From Pseudomonadota bacterium (GTDB lineage Bacteria; Desulfobacterota; Desulfobulbia; Desulfobulbales; Desulfocapsaceae), in NCBI GenBank assembly GCA_018821785.1, contig JAHJLI010000156.1:1-43667 (forward strand): 43,667 bases of DNA, written 5' to 3'. This document shows, in pieces, positions 43,405-43,667 of the stretch (position 1 is its first letter; every line of letters starts with the position of its first letter). Under the pieces are notes generated by a model, which was not told the DNA's origin, searched no databases, and worked only from the letters and a program-made list of their open reading frames with translations. Both the position numbers and the translations under genes were made by a program.

Positions 43405-43667
43405 CTAAGCTTCCACTGTCAGCATTTTTAGACAGGCATTTTCTCCGGCATGGCGAATTTCCAGGCTAGCCTTCTTGCCCATAATAGTTTCCAGGGCCCC
43501 GGCAAAAAAACCGTACATCATATTACACAAGGATCCCTGCTGGGGATGCCCGAAACGTAAAAGAGACTGACGAATCATACAATCACGAAAAACCAGCAGC
43601 ATTTGCCGCTCGCCCTTGGCGTTCATGGTAATGTAATCATCCTGCTCCCTCGGCTTAAATGGTTCAA
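43405..43667 (-). CDS. C-terminal part of a V4R-like, Cys-containing protein (5' end off the window)
   Basis: The frame is open through the right edge; 86 residues are visible. An internal ATG at 43626 is probably not the start, because the upstream residues continue in frame with plausible sequence. The region VFRDCMIRQSLLRFGHPQQGSLCNMMYGFFAGALETIMG, then ENACLKMLTV, parallels the C-terminal half of the accessory protein at 40294-40773, including two of its Cys positions. It lies 31 bases before the hydrogenase small subunit and is probably in the same operon. Function unknown. Confidence 0.65.
   Translation of the reverse strand, partial: EPFKPREQDDYITMNAKGERQMLLVFRDCMIRQSLLRFGHPQQGSLCNMMYGFFAGALETIMGKKASLEIRHAGENACLKMLTVEA

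Overview
The window carries a complete dissimilatory sulfite reductase cassette (dsrA, dsrB, dsrD), a NiFe hydrogenase operon and many housekeeping genes in dense, mostly operonic order. DsrD and the siroheme/Fe-S cysteine motifs in DsrAB point to a sulfate-reducing or sulfur-disproportionating bacterium. My inference is Desulfobacterota, probably Desulfobulbales-like. I found no tRNA, rRNA, IS element, prophage or CRISPR array.

Layout, left to right. 1-3.1 kb: the 3' part of a fused SecD-SecF export protein and a YkgJ-type Cys-cluster protein. 3.2-7.6 kb: a HAD phosphatase, a cyclic-nucleotide-binding/DUF4388 protein on the other strand, and an 842-residue protein that joins an E2 ubiquitin-conjugating-like domain to a membrane span and TPR-like repeats. 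7.7-12.4 kb: kdsD, then metK-ahcY (SAM synthesis and SAH removal), then a BirA-type ligase on the opposite strand. 12.4-15.5 kb: dsrA-dsrB-dsrD on the minus strand, with a good sigma-70 promoter, a long leader, a strong dsrB/dsrD intercistronic hairpin and a final terminator. 15.5-22.9 kb: dnaG, rpoD, dprA, rpe and pgi on the minus strand. 22.9-28.1 kb: a plus-strand block (an unknown helical protein, a degenerate GGDEF/HD-GYP protein, an HDOD protein and a UbiB/AarF kinase-like protein). It abuts an N-terminal remnant of triosephosphate isomerase. 28.3-35.0 kb: a minus-strand housekeeping operon, yhaM-holB-psp1-metG-yggT-divIVA-DUF167, which the tpiA remnant once appears to have ended. 35.2-39.8 kb: a possible small peptide, an ACT-domain regulator with a PFL/UPF0210 protein, a REC-GGDEF protein, a hypothetical protein and yaaA. 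39.8 kb to the right edge: a minus-strand NiFe hydrogenase operon (small subunit, large subunit, two-cluster ferredoxin, Cys-containing accessory protein, maturation protease). A second, edge-truncated relative of the accessory protein sits upstream.

The most unusual item is the membrane-anchored E2-like protein at 5.1-7.6 kb. It keeps an HP-D motif and a candidate catalytic Cys, but no E1, ubiquitin-like or JAB peptidase gene is visible in the window. Other points of interest are the inactivated-looking c-di-GMP protein coupled to HDOD and UbiB genes, the truncated tpiA at a rearrangement junction, and the paired Cys-containing small proteins that bracket the hydrogenase genes.
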